Of a stretch of DNA of 58,394 bases, positions 25,856 through 33,763 are shown piece by piece. Positions within the stretch are counted from its first letter, which is position 1. Every line of letters begins with the position of its first letter. The stretch comes from an uncultured Ruminococcus sp. (lineage in GTDB: Bacteria; Bacillota; Clostridia; Oscillospirales; Ruminococcaceae): positions 15,669 through 74,062 of the forward strand of contig CADAHS010000001.1 in assembly GCA_902787825.1 (NCBI GenBank), read 5' to 3'. The notes under the pieces were generated by a model. The model searched no databases. It saw nothing but the letters and a program-made list of their open reading frames with translations, and was not told the origin of the DNA. Both the position numbers and the translations under genes were made by a program.

Positions 25856-26611
25856 ATGCTTGCTAAAAGAATAATACCCTGCCTTGATGTGCGTGACGGC
25901 AGAGTTGTCAAGGGTGTTAATTTTGAAGGGATCAAAGAGGTAGGCGACCCGGTCGAATGTGCTTATGAATACAATCTTCAGGGAGCTGACGAGATCGTTT
26001 TTTACGATATAACTGCTTCTCACGAGGGCAGAGGGGTAATGCTCGATGTCGTCAGAGAAACTGCAAAGAAAGTCTTTGTACCTCTGACCGTTGGCGGAGG
26101 AATTGCAACAGTCAATGATATCCGTGAAACGCTTCGGGCAGGTGCGGACAAGGTCTCGGTGAATTCGCAGGCGGTGAAAAATCCGCAGCTTATAAAAGAC
26201 GGCGCTGACATTTTCGGAAGTCAGTGTATCTGCGTTGGCGTCGATGCTAAAGCTGTCAGTCCAAAAAAATGGACTGTTTATATCAATGGCGGAAGAATAG
26301 ATATGCATATCGACCTTATAGACTGGGTCAAAAAATGTGAACAGCTCGGCGCCGGAGAGATATGTCTGAACTCTATTGATACCGATGGCGTCAGAGGCGG
26401 ATTTGATATTGATATGCTCAAAGCCGTTGTTGATGCAGTGAAGATACCTGTTATCGCTTCCGGCGGTGCTGGAAAGCTCGGGGATTTTGCAGATGCGTTT
26501 ATTAAGACAGACTGTTCCGCTGCGCTTGCGGCAAGTCTTTTTCATTTCAAAGAGCTTACGGTCGGACAGGTAAAGGCTGATTGCCGAAGCAAGGGAATAA
26601 TCGTTAGATAA
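25856..26611 (+). CDS. hisF: Imidazole glycerol phosphate synthase, cyclase subunit
   Basis: TIM-barrel enzyme cyclising PRFAR with ammonia from HisH to give imidazole-glycerol phosphate and AICAR. 251 residues. The catalytic aspartates sit in [17 protein letters not shown] and [10 protein letters not shown]; other signatures are [17 protein letters not shown] and [14 protein letters not shown]. The motif usually written LTSID is LNSID here, a minor change. The ATG at 25856 follows AAGGAGG by nine bases, and a longer in-frame start overlapping hisH is less likely. It is clearly HisF rather than HisA by these motifs. Confidence 0.96.
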   Translation: MLAKRIIPCLDVRDGRVVKGVNFEGIKEVGDPVECAYEYNLQGADEIVFYDITASHEGRGVMLDVVRETAKKVFVPLTVGGGIATVNDIRETLRAGADKVSVNSQAVKNPQLIKDGADIFGSQCICVGVDAKAVSPKKWTVYINGGRIDMHIDLIDWVKKCEQLGAGEICLNSIDTDGVRGGFDIDMLKAVVDAVKIPVIASGGAGKLGDFADAFIKTDCSAALAASLFHFKELTVGQVKADCRSKGIIVR

Positions 26612-26625
26612 GGTGGTATGCAGCT

Positions 26626-26997
26626 ATGTATTTTTCATCAGAATATGCAGATGTTCAGTATCTTGCTGACAAGAATAAAGTACTGCTGACGTGGAAAAAG
26701 GAAGCTAAACTTGACAACTACCGCAAGCCTGCAACAGCTGCGCTTGAATTGCTCAGAGAGTATAATTGTGATTTTATCATTGATGCAAGAAACGGCTTTG
26801 AAGACGAAAAAGAAGACGTAGAATGGGGCTTTTCGTTCCTTATTCCTGAAATGTCCAAGACAGGCTGCAGAAGGGTCTGGTTTATAATGACGCAGGTTAA
26901 TGAGACAGAGATAGGCGAGGAGATGGATATGTGGACTGCCGAGTTTTTGAAATACTTTGCAGTCAGCAAAGTTGACAGTCCTGATAAAATAAACTAA
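26626..26997 (+). CDS. Conserved hypothetical protein in the his operon (possible STAS-like fold)
   Basis: 123-residue soluble protein with no catalytic motif I can name. It begins MYFSSEYADVQYLADKNKVLL and contains WKKEAKLDNYRKPATAALE, a DFIIDARNGFEDEKEDVEWGF block and a CRRVWFIMTQ strand. The alternating strands and helices, with an aspartate after a hydrophobic strand, resemble small STAS/SpoIIAA-like proteins found in Firmicutes and Bacteroidetes. That resemblance is from memory and only tentative. It starts 14 bases after hisF and sits with a GNAT gene inside the his operon, so it is co-transcribed, but a role in histidine synthesis is not implied. Confidence 0.7.
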   Translation: MYFSSEYADVQYLADKNKVLLTWKKEAKLDNYRKPATAALELLREYNCDFIIDARNGFEDEKEDVEWGFSFLIPEMSKTGCRRVWFIMTQVNETEIGEEMDMWTAEFLKYFAVSKVDSPDKIN

Positions 26998-27018
26998 AGC
27001 TGTAATTCCGGTGATGTT

Positions 27019-27420
27019 ATGATAGAGTATAAGGATATACATGATTTTACAAGTGAACAGCTTGAACGACTGTTTCTTTCGGTTGAGTGGTCATCAGGTC
27101 ATTTTCCCGATAAGCTTGTAACTGCAATGAAAAACTTTGAAACTGTTTATTCTGCCTGGGACGGCGATAAGCTTGTGGGCATGATATGCGCAATGGACGA
27201 CGGCATTATGACTGCGTATGTTCACTATCTGCTTGTAGATCCGCAGTATCATGGGAAAACGATCGGCAGAACGCTTGTTGATATGACAAAACAAAAGTAT
27301 AAGGATTATCTGAGAGTGGTTCTTGTTGCTTATAAAAACGAAACACATTTTTATGAGCAGTGCGGATTTAAAATTGAGGACAAGTCTCTGCCAATGTGCA
27401 TTACATCACTATGGACATAA
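27019..27420 (+). CDS. GNAT-family N-acetyltransferase
   Basis: 133-residue single GNAT domain. Motif A, which binds acetyl-CoA, is [21 protein letters not shown] (about residues 75-94), with the Q/R-x-x-G-x-G/A pattern present as QYHGKTIG. A motif-B-like C-terminal segment follows ([15 protein letters not shown]). The substrate cannot be told from sequence. It lies between the STAS-like gene and hisI, with spacings of 21 and 10 bases, so it is probably transcribed with the his genes. Confidence 0.9.
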   Translation: MIEYKDIHDFTSEQLERLFLSVEWSSGHFPDKLVTAMKNFETVYSAWDGDKLVGMICAMDDGIMTAYVHYLLVDPQYHGKTIGRTLVDMTKQKYKDYLRVVLVAYKNETHFYEQCGFKIEDKSLPMCITSLWT

Positions 27421-27430
27421 AGGAGTAATT

Positions 27431-27781
27431 ATGAGCTGCATAAAAATAAACATTAATGATCTTGACAAGTATTTTAAAAAAAGCGAGCTTATCCCTGCGA
27501 TCTGTTTTGAAGCGGATACAAAAACAGTGCTTATGCTTGCATATATGAACAGGCAAAGTCTGAAAAAGACTCTTGAAACGGGCTATACATGGTTCTGGAG
27601 CCGCTCACGGCAGGAACTCTGGAACAAAGGTGCAACAAGCGGTCATCTGCAAAAAGTCGTAAGCATATATTCTGATTGTGACGACGATACACTGCTTGTT
27701 AATGTTAAGCAGACTGGCGCTGCCTGTCACACCGGGTCTTACAGCTGTTTCTTTAATGAAATGTATAATGAGGAGGAATAA
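27431..27781 (+). CDS. hisI: Phosphoribosyl-AMP cyclohydrolase
   Basis: Opens the adenine ring of phosphoribosyl-AMP, the third histidine step. 116 residues, monofunctional. Metal- and substrate-binding motifs are [26 protein letters not shown] (with the conserved Cys and Asp residues) and [15 protein letters not shown] 27431 follows AAGGAG by five to six bases; an in-frame upstream start would overlap the GNAT gene. HisE is encoded separately just downstream. Confidence 0.97.
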   Translation: MSCIKININDLDKYFKKSELIPAICFEADTKTVLMLAYMNRQSLKKTLETGYTWFWSRSRQELWNKGATSGHLQKVVSIYSDCDDDTLLVNVKQTGAACHTGSYSCFFNEMYNEEE

Positions 27782-27785
27782 TAAT

Positions 27786-28124
27786 ATGACAGTCTACCAG
27801 GAAATATATGAGGTGCTCAAGCAAAGAAAGATCGACAACGATAACGGCAATGCTCCGGAAAAATCCTATACTTGTTATCTTTATCAGCAGGGTGTTGATA
27901 AGATCTGTAAGAAAGTTGGAGAGGAAGCAGCGGAAACTATAATCGCTGCAAAAAACGGGGATAATGACGAGCTGAAAAATGAGATCAATGATCTTTTGTA
28001 TCATGTGATGGTGCTTTGCGCAAACCAGGGACTTGACTGGAGCGAGATAGAAAAGGTGCTTGAGGAAAGAAACGAAAAGATTGGAAATCTCAAGCAATTC
28101 CACACAACAGACAAGAACACTTAA
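27786..28124 (+). CDS. hisE: Phosphoribosyl-ATP diphosphatase
   Basis: Hydrolyses phosphoribosyl-ATP to phosphoribosyl-AMP, the second histidine step; all-alpha MazG-like fold. 112 residues. The signature is KKVGEEAAETIIAAKNGDND followed by NEINDLLYHVMVL, carrying the acidic metal-binding residues. The ATG at 27786 is 4 bases after hisI, with GGAGGAA upstream. It is the last gene before a terminator-like hairpin. Confidence 0.97.
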   Translation: MTVYQEIYEVLKQRKIDNDNGNAPEKSYTCYLYQQGVDKICKKVGEEAAETIIAAKNGDNDELKNEINDLLYHVMVLCANQGLDWSEIEKVLEERNEKIGNLKQFHTTDKNT

Positions 28125-28130
28125 TTAGTA

Positions 28131-28164
28131 TAAAAGGGTGGATTAATGTCCGCTCTTTTATTAT
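28131..28164 (+). terminator. Probable terminator of the his operon
   Basis: Stem of 11 bp (28132-28142 with 28149-28159) including two G-T pairs, with a 6-base loop. A short T/A-rich stretch follows. It lies 7 bases after the hisE stop codon. The weak T tract lowers confidence. Confidence 0.6.
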
Positions 28165-28229
28165 TAGCAGATTTTATGCACACAATTCTCATGGCTTGAA
28201 TAAGATGTAGGGAAGTAAAAACCTGCTTC

Positions 28230-28297
28230 TATAGTAAAAACACAAAGGCTTTCGTAAGATCCTGAGGATTTTCCGGCGAACAGTGTTGCTTACTATA
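28230..28297 (+). promoter_or_regulatory. Structured leader of the cysteine-rich gene
   Basis: Two long arms pair: 8 bp (28230-28237 with 28290-28297) plus 5 bp (28239-28243 with 28283-28287), separated by a small bulge. Inside lies a second hairpin, 28256-28262 with 28266-28272, with a triloop and one G-T pair. The ribosome-binding site begins about 15 bases later. I could not match it to a known riboswitch class and see no T tract. The 28165-28326 stretch has no gene and no convincing sigma-A promoter. Confidence 0.4.
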
Positions 28298-28326
28298 ACA
28301 TAATTATAAGTCAGGAGGATTTGACT

Positions 28327-29121
28327 ATGAGCGAACAAGTTAAACAGAACACATTTAAGGACGCTGTATGCGTCGAAGCGATGCGTGTGTTCGATTCCTG
28401 TTCTTCACAGGATTGTCTGGAGGATCTGCTTGTCAATGTTGATGCACAGACACAGACGCTTCTCAATGCAGCAAGCCATGTGAAAATACCATGTGCAGAG
28501 GTCGTCGATGCATCGTTCACGGTTGATGCAGTGCCGTTTAACAAAGGCTTTTACTCTGTGGACATAACTTACACATTCAGGCTGGAGATGGAGATAACCT
28601 CATGTGATGAGGGTGCGGTTGTAACAGATGCAGTCGGCTCAGCAAGATTCAACAAAAAAGTAATTCTTTTTGGAAGTGAGGGCAATACAAAGTCGTTCCG
28701 TTCTGATGAGAATAATGGACCGGTCATAAACGGCTGCGATTGCTGCTCAACATTGCCGATAGCTTCGGTAAGCGTCGTTGATCCTATCGTTCTGGGAACG
28801 AAGTTCATCTGCAATCCGTGTCAGCCCGTTCAGCCTTGCGGATTTGACTGCAACGATGGTCAGGGCTGCCAGGACGATACTGTTTTTGACCCAACGAATC
28901 GTCAGGTGAAAGTGACACTCGGACAATTCTCTGTCATAAAGCTTGAAAGACCTGTACCTGTGCTTGTGCCTGTATATGATTACTGCATACCTCTTAAAGA
29001 GTGTTCCAGCAATACCGATTCGCCTTGCGAGGTGTTTGAAAAGATATCGTTCCCAACTGAAGAATTCTTCCCAAGAGGCTTGGAATCTGATGATTCGACT
29101 GATGAGGGAGCACAGTGCTGA
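28327..29121 (+). CDS. Cysteine-rich clostridial protein, function unknown
   Basis: 264-residue protein without signal peptide or membrane segment, rich in cysteine (about 18). It opens with a CVEAMRVFDSCSSQDCLEDL motif, which I recall from uncharacterised proteins of spore-forming clostridia. VPFNKGFYSVDITYTFRLEM and KKVILFGSEGN follow, and a Cys/Pro/Gln-rich middle (CNPCQPVQPCGFDCNDGQGC). The repeating beta-rich pattern and cysteines suggest an assembled, possibly cross-linked coat-type protein, but this is inference. ATG 28327 has GGAGG 8 bases upstream. The gene is monocistronic, flanked by a structured leader and a strong terminator. Confidence 0.75.
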   Translation: MSEQVKQNTFKDAVCVEAMRVFDSCSSQDCLEDLLVNVDAQTQTLLNAASHVKIPCAEVVDASFTVDAVPFNKGFYSVDITYTFRLEMEITSCDEGAVVTDAVGSARFNKKVILFGSEGNTKSFRSDENNGPVINGCDCCSTLPIASVSVVDPIVLGTKFICNPCQPVQPCGFDCNDGQGCQDDTVFDPTNRQVKVTLGQFSVIKLERPVPVLVPVYDYCIPLKECSSNTDSPCEVFEKISFPTEEFFPRGLESDDSTDEGAQC

Positions 29122-29142
29122 TACTATCAATTCATACCACTT

Positions 29143-29171
29143 GCCGCCGCAGAAAACTGCGGCGGCTTTTT
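29143..29171 (+). terminator. Strong intrinsic terminator
   Basis: Perfect GC-rich 10-bp stem (29143-29152 with 29157-29166), an AAAA tetraloop and a five-T run. It ends the cysteine-rich gene's transcript just before the miaB promoter. Confidence 0.95.
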
Positions 29172-29184
29172 GGTCAGATTTGTG

Positions 29185-29213
29185 TTGACAAAAGAGTACA
29201 AAAGGTTTATAAT
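29185..29213 (+). promoter_or_regulatory. Sigma-A promoter of miaB operon
   Basis: Perfect TTGACA (29185-29190), a 17-bp spacer and perfect TATAAT (29208-29213), about 49 bases before miaB. Confidence 0.92.
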
Positions 29214-29261
29214 AAAATAGTATGATTATGCCTTTGCGGCGGTTTGGAAAGAGGAAATATG

Positions 29262-30653
29262 ATGGCTGAAACAATGCTGAAAAAAGAATATGCAAAGGCT
29301 GAACTGCTGAAACTCAACAACAGGTTCAGCGATCTGAACGGACACGCTCCGCTTGCATATGTGCACTCGTTCGGCTGTCAGCAGAATGTAAGTGACGCAG
29401 AGAAGCTTAAAGGTCAGCTTTCTCAGATCGGATATGATTTTACTGATGATATGACATCGGCTCAGCTTATCATTCTAAACACCTGTGCAGTTCGTGAAAA
29501 TGCAGAGGACAGGGTCTTCGGAACGATAGGAAACCTCAAAAAGTTCAAACAGCAAAATCCGGATACGATCATTGCAGTATGCGGCTGTATGGCGCAGCAA
29601 AAGCATATTGCCCAGAAAATAAAGTCTACATATCGTCAGGTCGATCTTGTTTTCGGAACGTTTGCATATAACGATCTGTATCAGATGTTGTTTGAGGTGC
29701 TTTCTCAAAAGACAAGGGTGTTCAATCAAACAGAGAAGATCACTGATATTTCCGAGGAATTTTCTCAGCTCAGAAGTGATAAGTTAAGAGCTTTTGTTCC
29801 GATAATGTATGGCTGCAACAACTTCTGCACCTACTGTATCGTTCCCTATGTAAGGGGGAGAGAAAGAAGCAGAAAGCCTGAGGCTGTTGTTAAGGAAGTC
29901 AGGGATCTTGTTTCAGACGGATATAAGGAAATAACCCTTCTGGGACAGAACGTGAATTCGTACAGTTACGGTTTTGCTGCATTGCTAAAAGAGATAGACC
30001 GTATCCCCGGAAAATTCAGGATACGTTTTATGTCGAGTCACCCGAAGGATGCGAGCAAAGAGCTTATTGATACGATAATTGAGAGCGAAAAAATATGTAA
30101 GTGTCTGCACCTGCCGCTGCAGTCAGGCTGTGACAGGATACTGAAGCTGATGAACAGGCATTATGATAAAGCTCAGTATCTGGATATAATAAACTATGCA
30201 AGAAGCAAAAAACCGGAATTCTCTTTCTCAACGGACATTATCGTGGGTTTCCCCGGCGAGACTTATGATGAATTCTGTGAAACCAAAGAGCTTATCAAGC
30301 AGGTGAAATACGATAATATCTATTCGTTTGTGTATTCCCGCAGAAGCGGCACAAAGGCTGCGGAGTTCGAGGATAATATCAGCGACAAGCAAAAAGGGCT
30401 CTGGCTCAGGGAACTTTTGCTTGAGCAAAGAGATGTGACCACAAACTGGCTTTCCAGATTTGTCGGAAAGACAGTTGAGGTGCTTGCAGAAGGAGAAGGC
30501 AGGCTCGCTGATGGCTATCTGACAGGAAAAAATGATGAAGGTATCATCGTTGAGTTCAAAGCGGATAAAAAGTATATCGGCGAATTCGTTCAGGTGCGTA
30601 TAACAAAGGCTATGAACTGGGCTTTGGAAGGCGAATCTGTTGAAGATAAATAA
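29262..30653 (+). CDS. miaB: tRNA-2-methylthio-N6-dimethylallyladenosine synthase
   Basis: Radical-SAM methylthiotransferase that converts i6A37 to ms2i6A37 in tRNAs reading UNN codons. The 463-residue protein has the UPF0004 domain with its three cluster cysteines (SFGCQQN, LNTCAVRE, VCGCMAQ), the radical-SAM CNNFCTYC motif followed by IVPYVRGRERSR, and a C-terminal TRAM domain. Two adjacent ATGs (29259, 29262) follow GAGG; the second has the better spacing. miaA, which makes the i6A substrate, is encoded later in the same run. Confidence 0.96.
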   Translation: MAETMLKKEYAKAELLKLNNRFSDLNGHAPLAYVHSFGCQQNVSDAEKLKGQLSQIGYDFTDDMTSAQLIILNTCAVRENAEDRVFGTIGNLKKFKQQNPDTIIAVCGCMAQQKHIAQKIKSTYRQVDLVFGTFAYNDLYQMLFEVLSQKTRVFNQTEKITDISEEFSQLRSDKLRAFVPIMYGCNNFCTYCIVPYVRGRERSRKPEAVVKEVRDLVSDGYKEITLLGQNVNSYSYGFAALLKEIDRIPGKFRIRFMSSHPKDASKELIDTIIESEKICKCLHLPLQSGCDRILKLMNRHYDKAQYLDIINYARSKKPEFSFSTDIIVGFPGETYDEFCETKELIKQVKYDNIYSFVYSRRSGTKAAEFEDNISDKQKGLWLRELLLEQRDVTTNWLSRFVGKTVEVLAEGEGRLADGYLTGKNDEGIIVEFKADKKYIGEFVQVRITKAMNWALEGESVEDK

Positions 30654-30675
30654 TAAATCAGTAAGGAGAATTGAA

Positions 30676-31086
30676 ATGTCAGTAATTGAAAAAACAAGAG
30701 AGCTCGGAAAAGCTATCCAGGAAGATGAAAGATATATCAGGTATATGAAGGCTTGTGAGATCAATGATACCGATTCTGAACTTCAGAAGGCTATCGGTGA
30801 ATTCAACCTCAAAAGAGCTGAACTCAGCAAAGAAATGAAAGAGCCTGATAAAAACGCAGACAAGCTTACAGAGCTTGACAAAGAGATCAGAGAGATGTAC
30901 GACAATATTATGGCTATGCCTAAAATGGTTGAGTATAATGAGGCAAAGGACGCAATGGACAAGCTTCTTAATTCGATCAATTATATCGTTTCAATGTCTG
31001 CCAACGGTGAGGATCCGATGACCTGCCCCGAGCAGGCTCCGCACGGGTGCAGCGGAAGCTGCAGCACCTGCGGAGGGTGTCACTGA
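30676..31086 (+). CDS. YlbF/YmcA (RicA/RicF) family protein
   Basis: 136-residue helical protein of the Com_YlbF family. In Bacillus, YmcA, YlbF and YaaT form a complex carrying [4Fe-4S] clusters that modulates RNase Y-dependent mRNA maturation, competence and sporulation. Position directly after miaB matches ymcA. The body is charged helices (IEKTRELGKAIQEDERYI, then KAIGEFNLKRAELSKEM). The C-terminus ends with a dense cysteine tail, CPEQAPHGCSGSCSTCGGCH, with five cysteines plausibly binding a metal or cluster. I chose ATG 30676, preceded by AAGGAG. The exact paralog (RicA or RicF) cannot be decided here. Confidence 0.85.
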   Translation: MSVIEKTRELGKAIQEDERYIRYMKACEINDTDSELQKAIGEFNLKRAELSKEMKEPDKNADKLTELDKEIREMYDNIMAMPKMVEYNEAKDAMDKLLNSINYIVSMSANGEDPMTCPEQAPHGCSGSCSTCGGCH

Positions 31087-31119
31087 TTTTCAGAGAGTTC
31101 AACGGTTAGGAGTGAGTTT

Positions 31120-33738
31120 TTGGTGTTAGCCAAGGATATAGATATGTCAAAGCTGTCTCCGATGATGCAGCAGTATTTTGAGGTCAAAAAAAAGTATAAG
31201 AACCATATCCTGTTTTACAGGCTCGGTGACTTTTACGAGATGTTTTTTGACGACGCCATAACTGCGTCAAGAGAACTGGAGCTCACCCTTACCGGAAGGG
31301 ACTGCGGGCTTGAAGAGCGTGCGCCTATGTGCGGTGTACCTCACCATGCCTGTGATATGTATATAAAAAAGCTCATAGACAAGGGCTATATGGTCGCTAT
31401 CTGTGAGCAGACCATGGATCCTGCAAAATGTAAAGGCATTGTTCCCAGAGAGGTCATCAGGGTGGTTACGCCGGGCACGCTTATCGAAAGCAGTATGCTT
31501 GACGAGACTTCAAACAATTACATCTGTTCGTTCTATACTAAGGATAAGGAAAGTGCACTGTGCTTTGCAGATATTTCTACGGGCGAGGTGCATTTGTTTG
31601 AGTTCTCGGGAAAACAGATGACCAACGAGGCGATCAATGAACTTTCAAGGTTTGAACCTTCGGAGGTGCTCATCAACGATGCCTTTTTATCAAATAAAGA
31701 ATTATCAAAATTTATCCGTGAAAAGCTTGATACCTCTGTTCAGCTGCTTGAGGAGATGGAGTTTTCGGTAAAGTATCATACCGAAGATGTGCTGAAGCAG
31801 TTCAGCGTTAACAGCCTCAGCGAACTGGGCATTGACGCTGAAAAAGTGAGTGCTAAAGCTGTTTGCGGACTTTTTGCGTATATACACCAGACGCAGAAGG
31901 CTCTTGTGGGAAGATTTTCAAAGATCATTCGTCACGATGTCGACCCTGTAATGACGATAGGCTTTACTGCAAGAAGAAATCTTGAGCTTACCGAAACGTT
32001 GAGAAATAAGGAGCGTAAAGGTTCGCTTTTGTGGGTGATCGACAGCACAAAGACTTCAATGGGAAAAAGAATGCTCAAAGCATGGCTGGAGCAGCCGCTT
32101 ATCAACCCGACGAAAATAATCAACAGACTTAATGCCGTGCAGCAGCTGACTGAAAACCCGGTAATGCTTGGAGAGATAAAGGAAGTCCTTAGCGGAGTAT
32201 ATGATCTTGAACGATTGATGACACGAGTTATGTACAAGACTGCGTCGCCAAGGGATCTCAAATCGCTTTCGCTCACAGCGCTGAAATTGCCTGCATTAAA
32301 AGATATGCTCAGAGAGTTTGATGCAAAACTGATAGCTGATTGTGAAAGCCGTATATCTACGCTTGAAGCTGTGTCAAATCTTATTGAGAATGCGATAGTC
32401 GATGAACCGCCTGTCAACGTCAAGGACGGTGGAGTTATCAAGGACGGATTCAACGAGCAGCTTGACGGACTGAGAAATATCCGTTCGGGCGGAAAGGATA
32501 TTATCGACGATATCTGTGAAAGAGAAAAAGAAAAGACGGGTATCAAGAACCTGAAGATCGGTTACAATCGTGTGTTCGGCTATTATATCGAAGTGACAAA
32601 GTCGTTCTATGATCTTGTTCCTCAGAACTATATCAGAAAGCAGACACTTGCAAACTGCGAAAGATTTATTACCGAGGAGCTTAAAGTTGCCGAGAATACT
32701 ATCCTCGGCGCAAGCGATAAGATAATCACTCTTGAGCAGGATATCTTTACCGAGATAAGAGATTTTGTTGCAACACAGCTGAGACTTGTACAGGAAACCG
32801 CTTCGGCAGTCGCACAGATCGATGTGCTTTGTTCATTTGCAAGTGTTGCTGTCAATAATAATTACACAAAGCCTGAGATCGCTATCGACGGCGTTATAGA
32901 CATCAAAAACGGCAGACACCCTGTTGTTGAGCTTATGCAAAAGGATGAGGTGTTTGTGCCGAACAATACATATCTTGACCTTACAAGTAACAGGATGGCT
33001 GTTATAACTGGTCCTAATATGTCAGGTAAATCTACATATATGCGTCAGGTCGCACTTATCACGCTGATGGCTCAGATAGGCTGCTTTGTGCCTGCGGATT
33101 ATGCAAAGATCTCTGTTGTGGATCAGATATTCACCCGTATCGGTGCTTCTGATGATCTCACCGCAGGACAGTCAACATTTATGGTCGAAATGGCAGAGGT
33201 AGCAGATATAGTCAAGCACGCCACCAAAAACAGCCTTGTTATACTTGATGAGGTCGGCAGAGGAACATCGACCTTTGACGGCATATCTATTGCAAGAGCA
33301 GTTTCGGAGTATATCTCAACATCTCGTTCACTTGGCTGTAAAACACTTTTTGCAACACATTACCACGAGCTTATCTGTCTTGAAAATGAGCTTGTCGGAG
33401 TCAGAAACTTTTCTGTGGCTGTCAAAAGACAGGGAGACACTATCAAGTTCCTCAGGAAGATCGTTCCGGGCGGAGTTGATGAGAGCTATGGCATAGAGGT
33501 CGCCAAGCTTGCCGGTCTGCCGGATAAGATCATCAGCCGTGCAAAAACTCTGCTGAATGAGCTTGAAGCGGAAAATCAAAAAGCAAGGCAGGCAGTTGAG
33601 AAGGCAGGATCCGAACAGGTTTCATTTGAAAAGATAAATGATTCTATCGTCATTGACAGGCTCAGGAAAACAAATATCGACGAAATGACCGATGAAGAAC
33701 TCAGAAGCTTTATAAAAGAGCTTACGACCTATCTTTAA
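31120..33738 (+). CDS. mutS: DNA mismatch repair protein MutS
   Basis: Recognises mismatches and small loops. The 872-residue length is standard. The N-terminal mismatch-binding domain carries the Phe-x-Glu motif in RLGDFYEMFFDDA (about residues 33-45). The ATPase has Walker A GPNMSGKSTYMRQ, DDLTAGQSTFMVEM, Walker B VILDEVGRGTSTFDG, and the FATHYHEL motif. A short C-terminal tail follows. The apparent start is TTG at 31120, with GGAG seven bases upstream; an ATG 24 bases later is possible. It is followed 25 bases later by mutL. Confidence 0.97.
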   Translation: MVLAKDIDMSKLSPMMQQYFEVKKKYKNHILFYRLGDFYEMFFDDAITASRELELTLTGRDCGLEERAPMCGVPHHACDMYIKKLIDKGYMVAICEQTMDPAKCKGIVPREVIRVVTPGTLIESSMLDETSNNYICSFYTKDKESALCFADISTGEVHLFEFSGKQMTNEAINELSRFEPSEVLINDAFLSNKELSKFIREKLDTSVQLLEEMEFSVKYHTEDVLKQFSVNSLSELGIDAEKVSAKAVCGLFAYIHQTQKALVGRFSKIIRHDVDPVMTIGFTARRNLELTETLRNKERKGSLLWVIDSTKTSMGKRMLKAWLEQPLINPTKIINRLNAVQQLTENPVMLGEIKEVLSGVYDLERLMTRVMYKTASPRDLKSLSLTALKLPALKDMLREFDAKLIADCESRISTLEAVSNLIENAIVDEPPVNVKDGGVIKDGFNEQLDGLRNIRSGGKDIIDDICEREKEKTGIKNLKIGYNRVFGYYIEVTKSFYDLVPQNYIRKQTLANCERFITEELKVAENTILGASDKIITLEQDIFTEIRDFVATQLRLVQETASAVAQIDVLCSFASVAVNNNYTKPEIAIDGVIDIKNGRHPVVELMQKDEVFVPNNTYLDLTSNRMAVITGPNMSGKSTYMRQVALITLMAQIGCFVPADYAKISVVDQIFTRIGASDDLTAGQSTFMVEMAEVADIVKHATKNSLVILDEVGRGTSTFDGISIARAVSEYISTSRSLGCKTLFATHYHELICLENELVGVRNFSVAVKRQGDTIKFLRKIVPGGVDESYGIEVAKLAGLPDKIISRAKTLLNELEAENQKARQAVEKAGSEQVSFEKINDSIVIDRLRKTNIDEMTDEELRSFIKELTTYL

Positions 33739-33763
33739 TATAAAGATTTAGAAAGGAACTTCA

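Noticed and set aside
25631-26545. Open frame of about 300 codons antisense to hisH-hisF
   Set aside because: It is a shadow of two clearly coding genes on the other strand, with no family features of its own.
28230-28297. Assignment of the leader to a c-di-GMP or other known riboswitch class
   Set aside because: The conserved loop sequences of those classes are not present; only the base pairing is supported.
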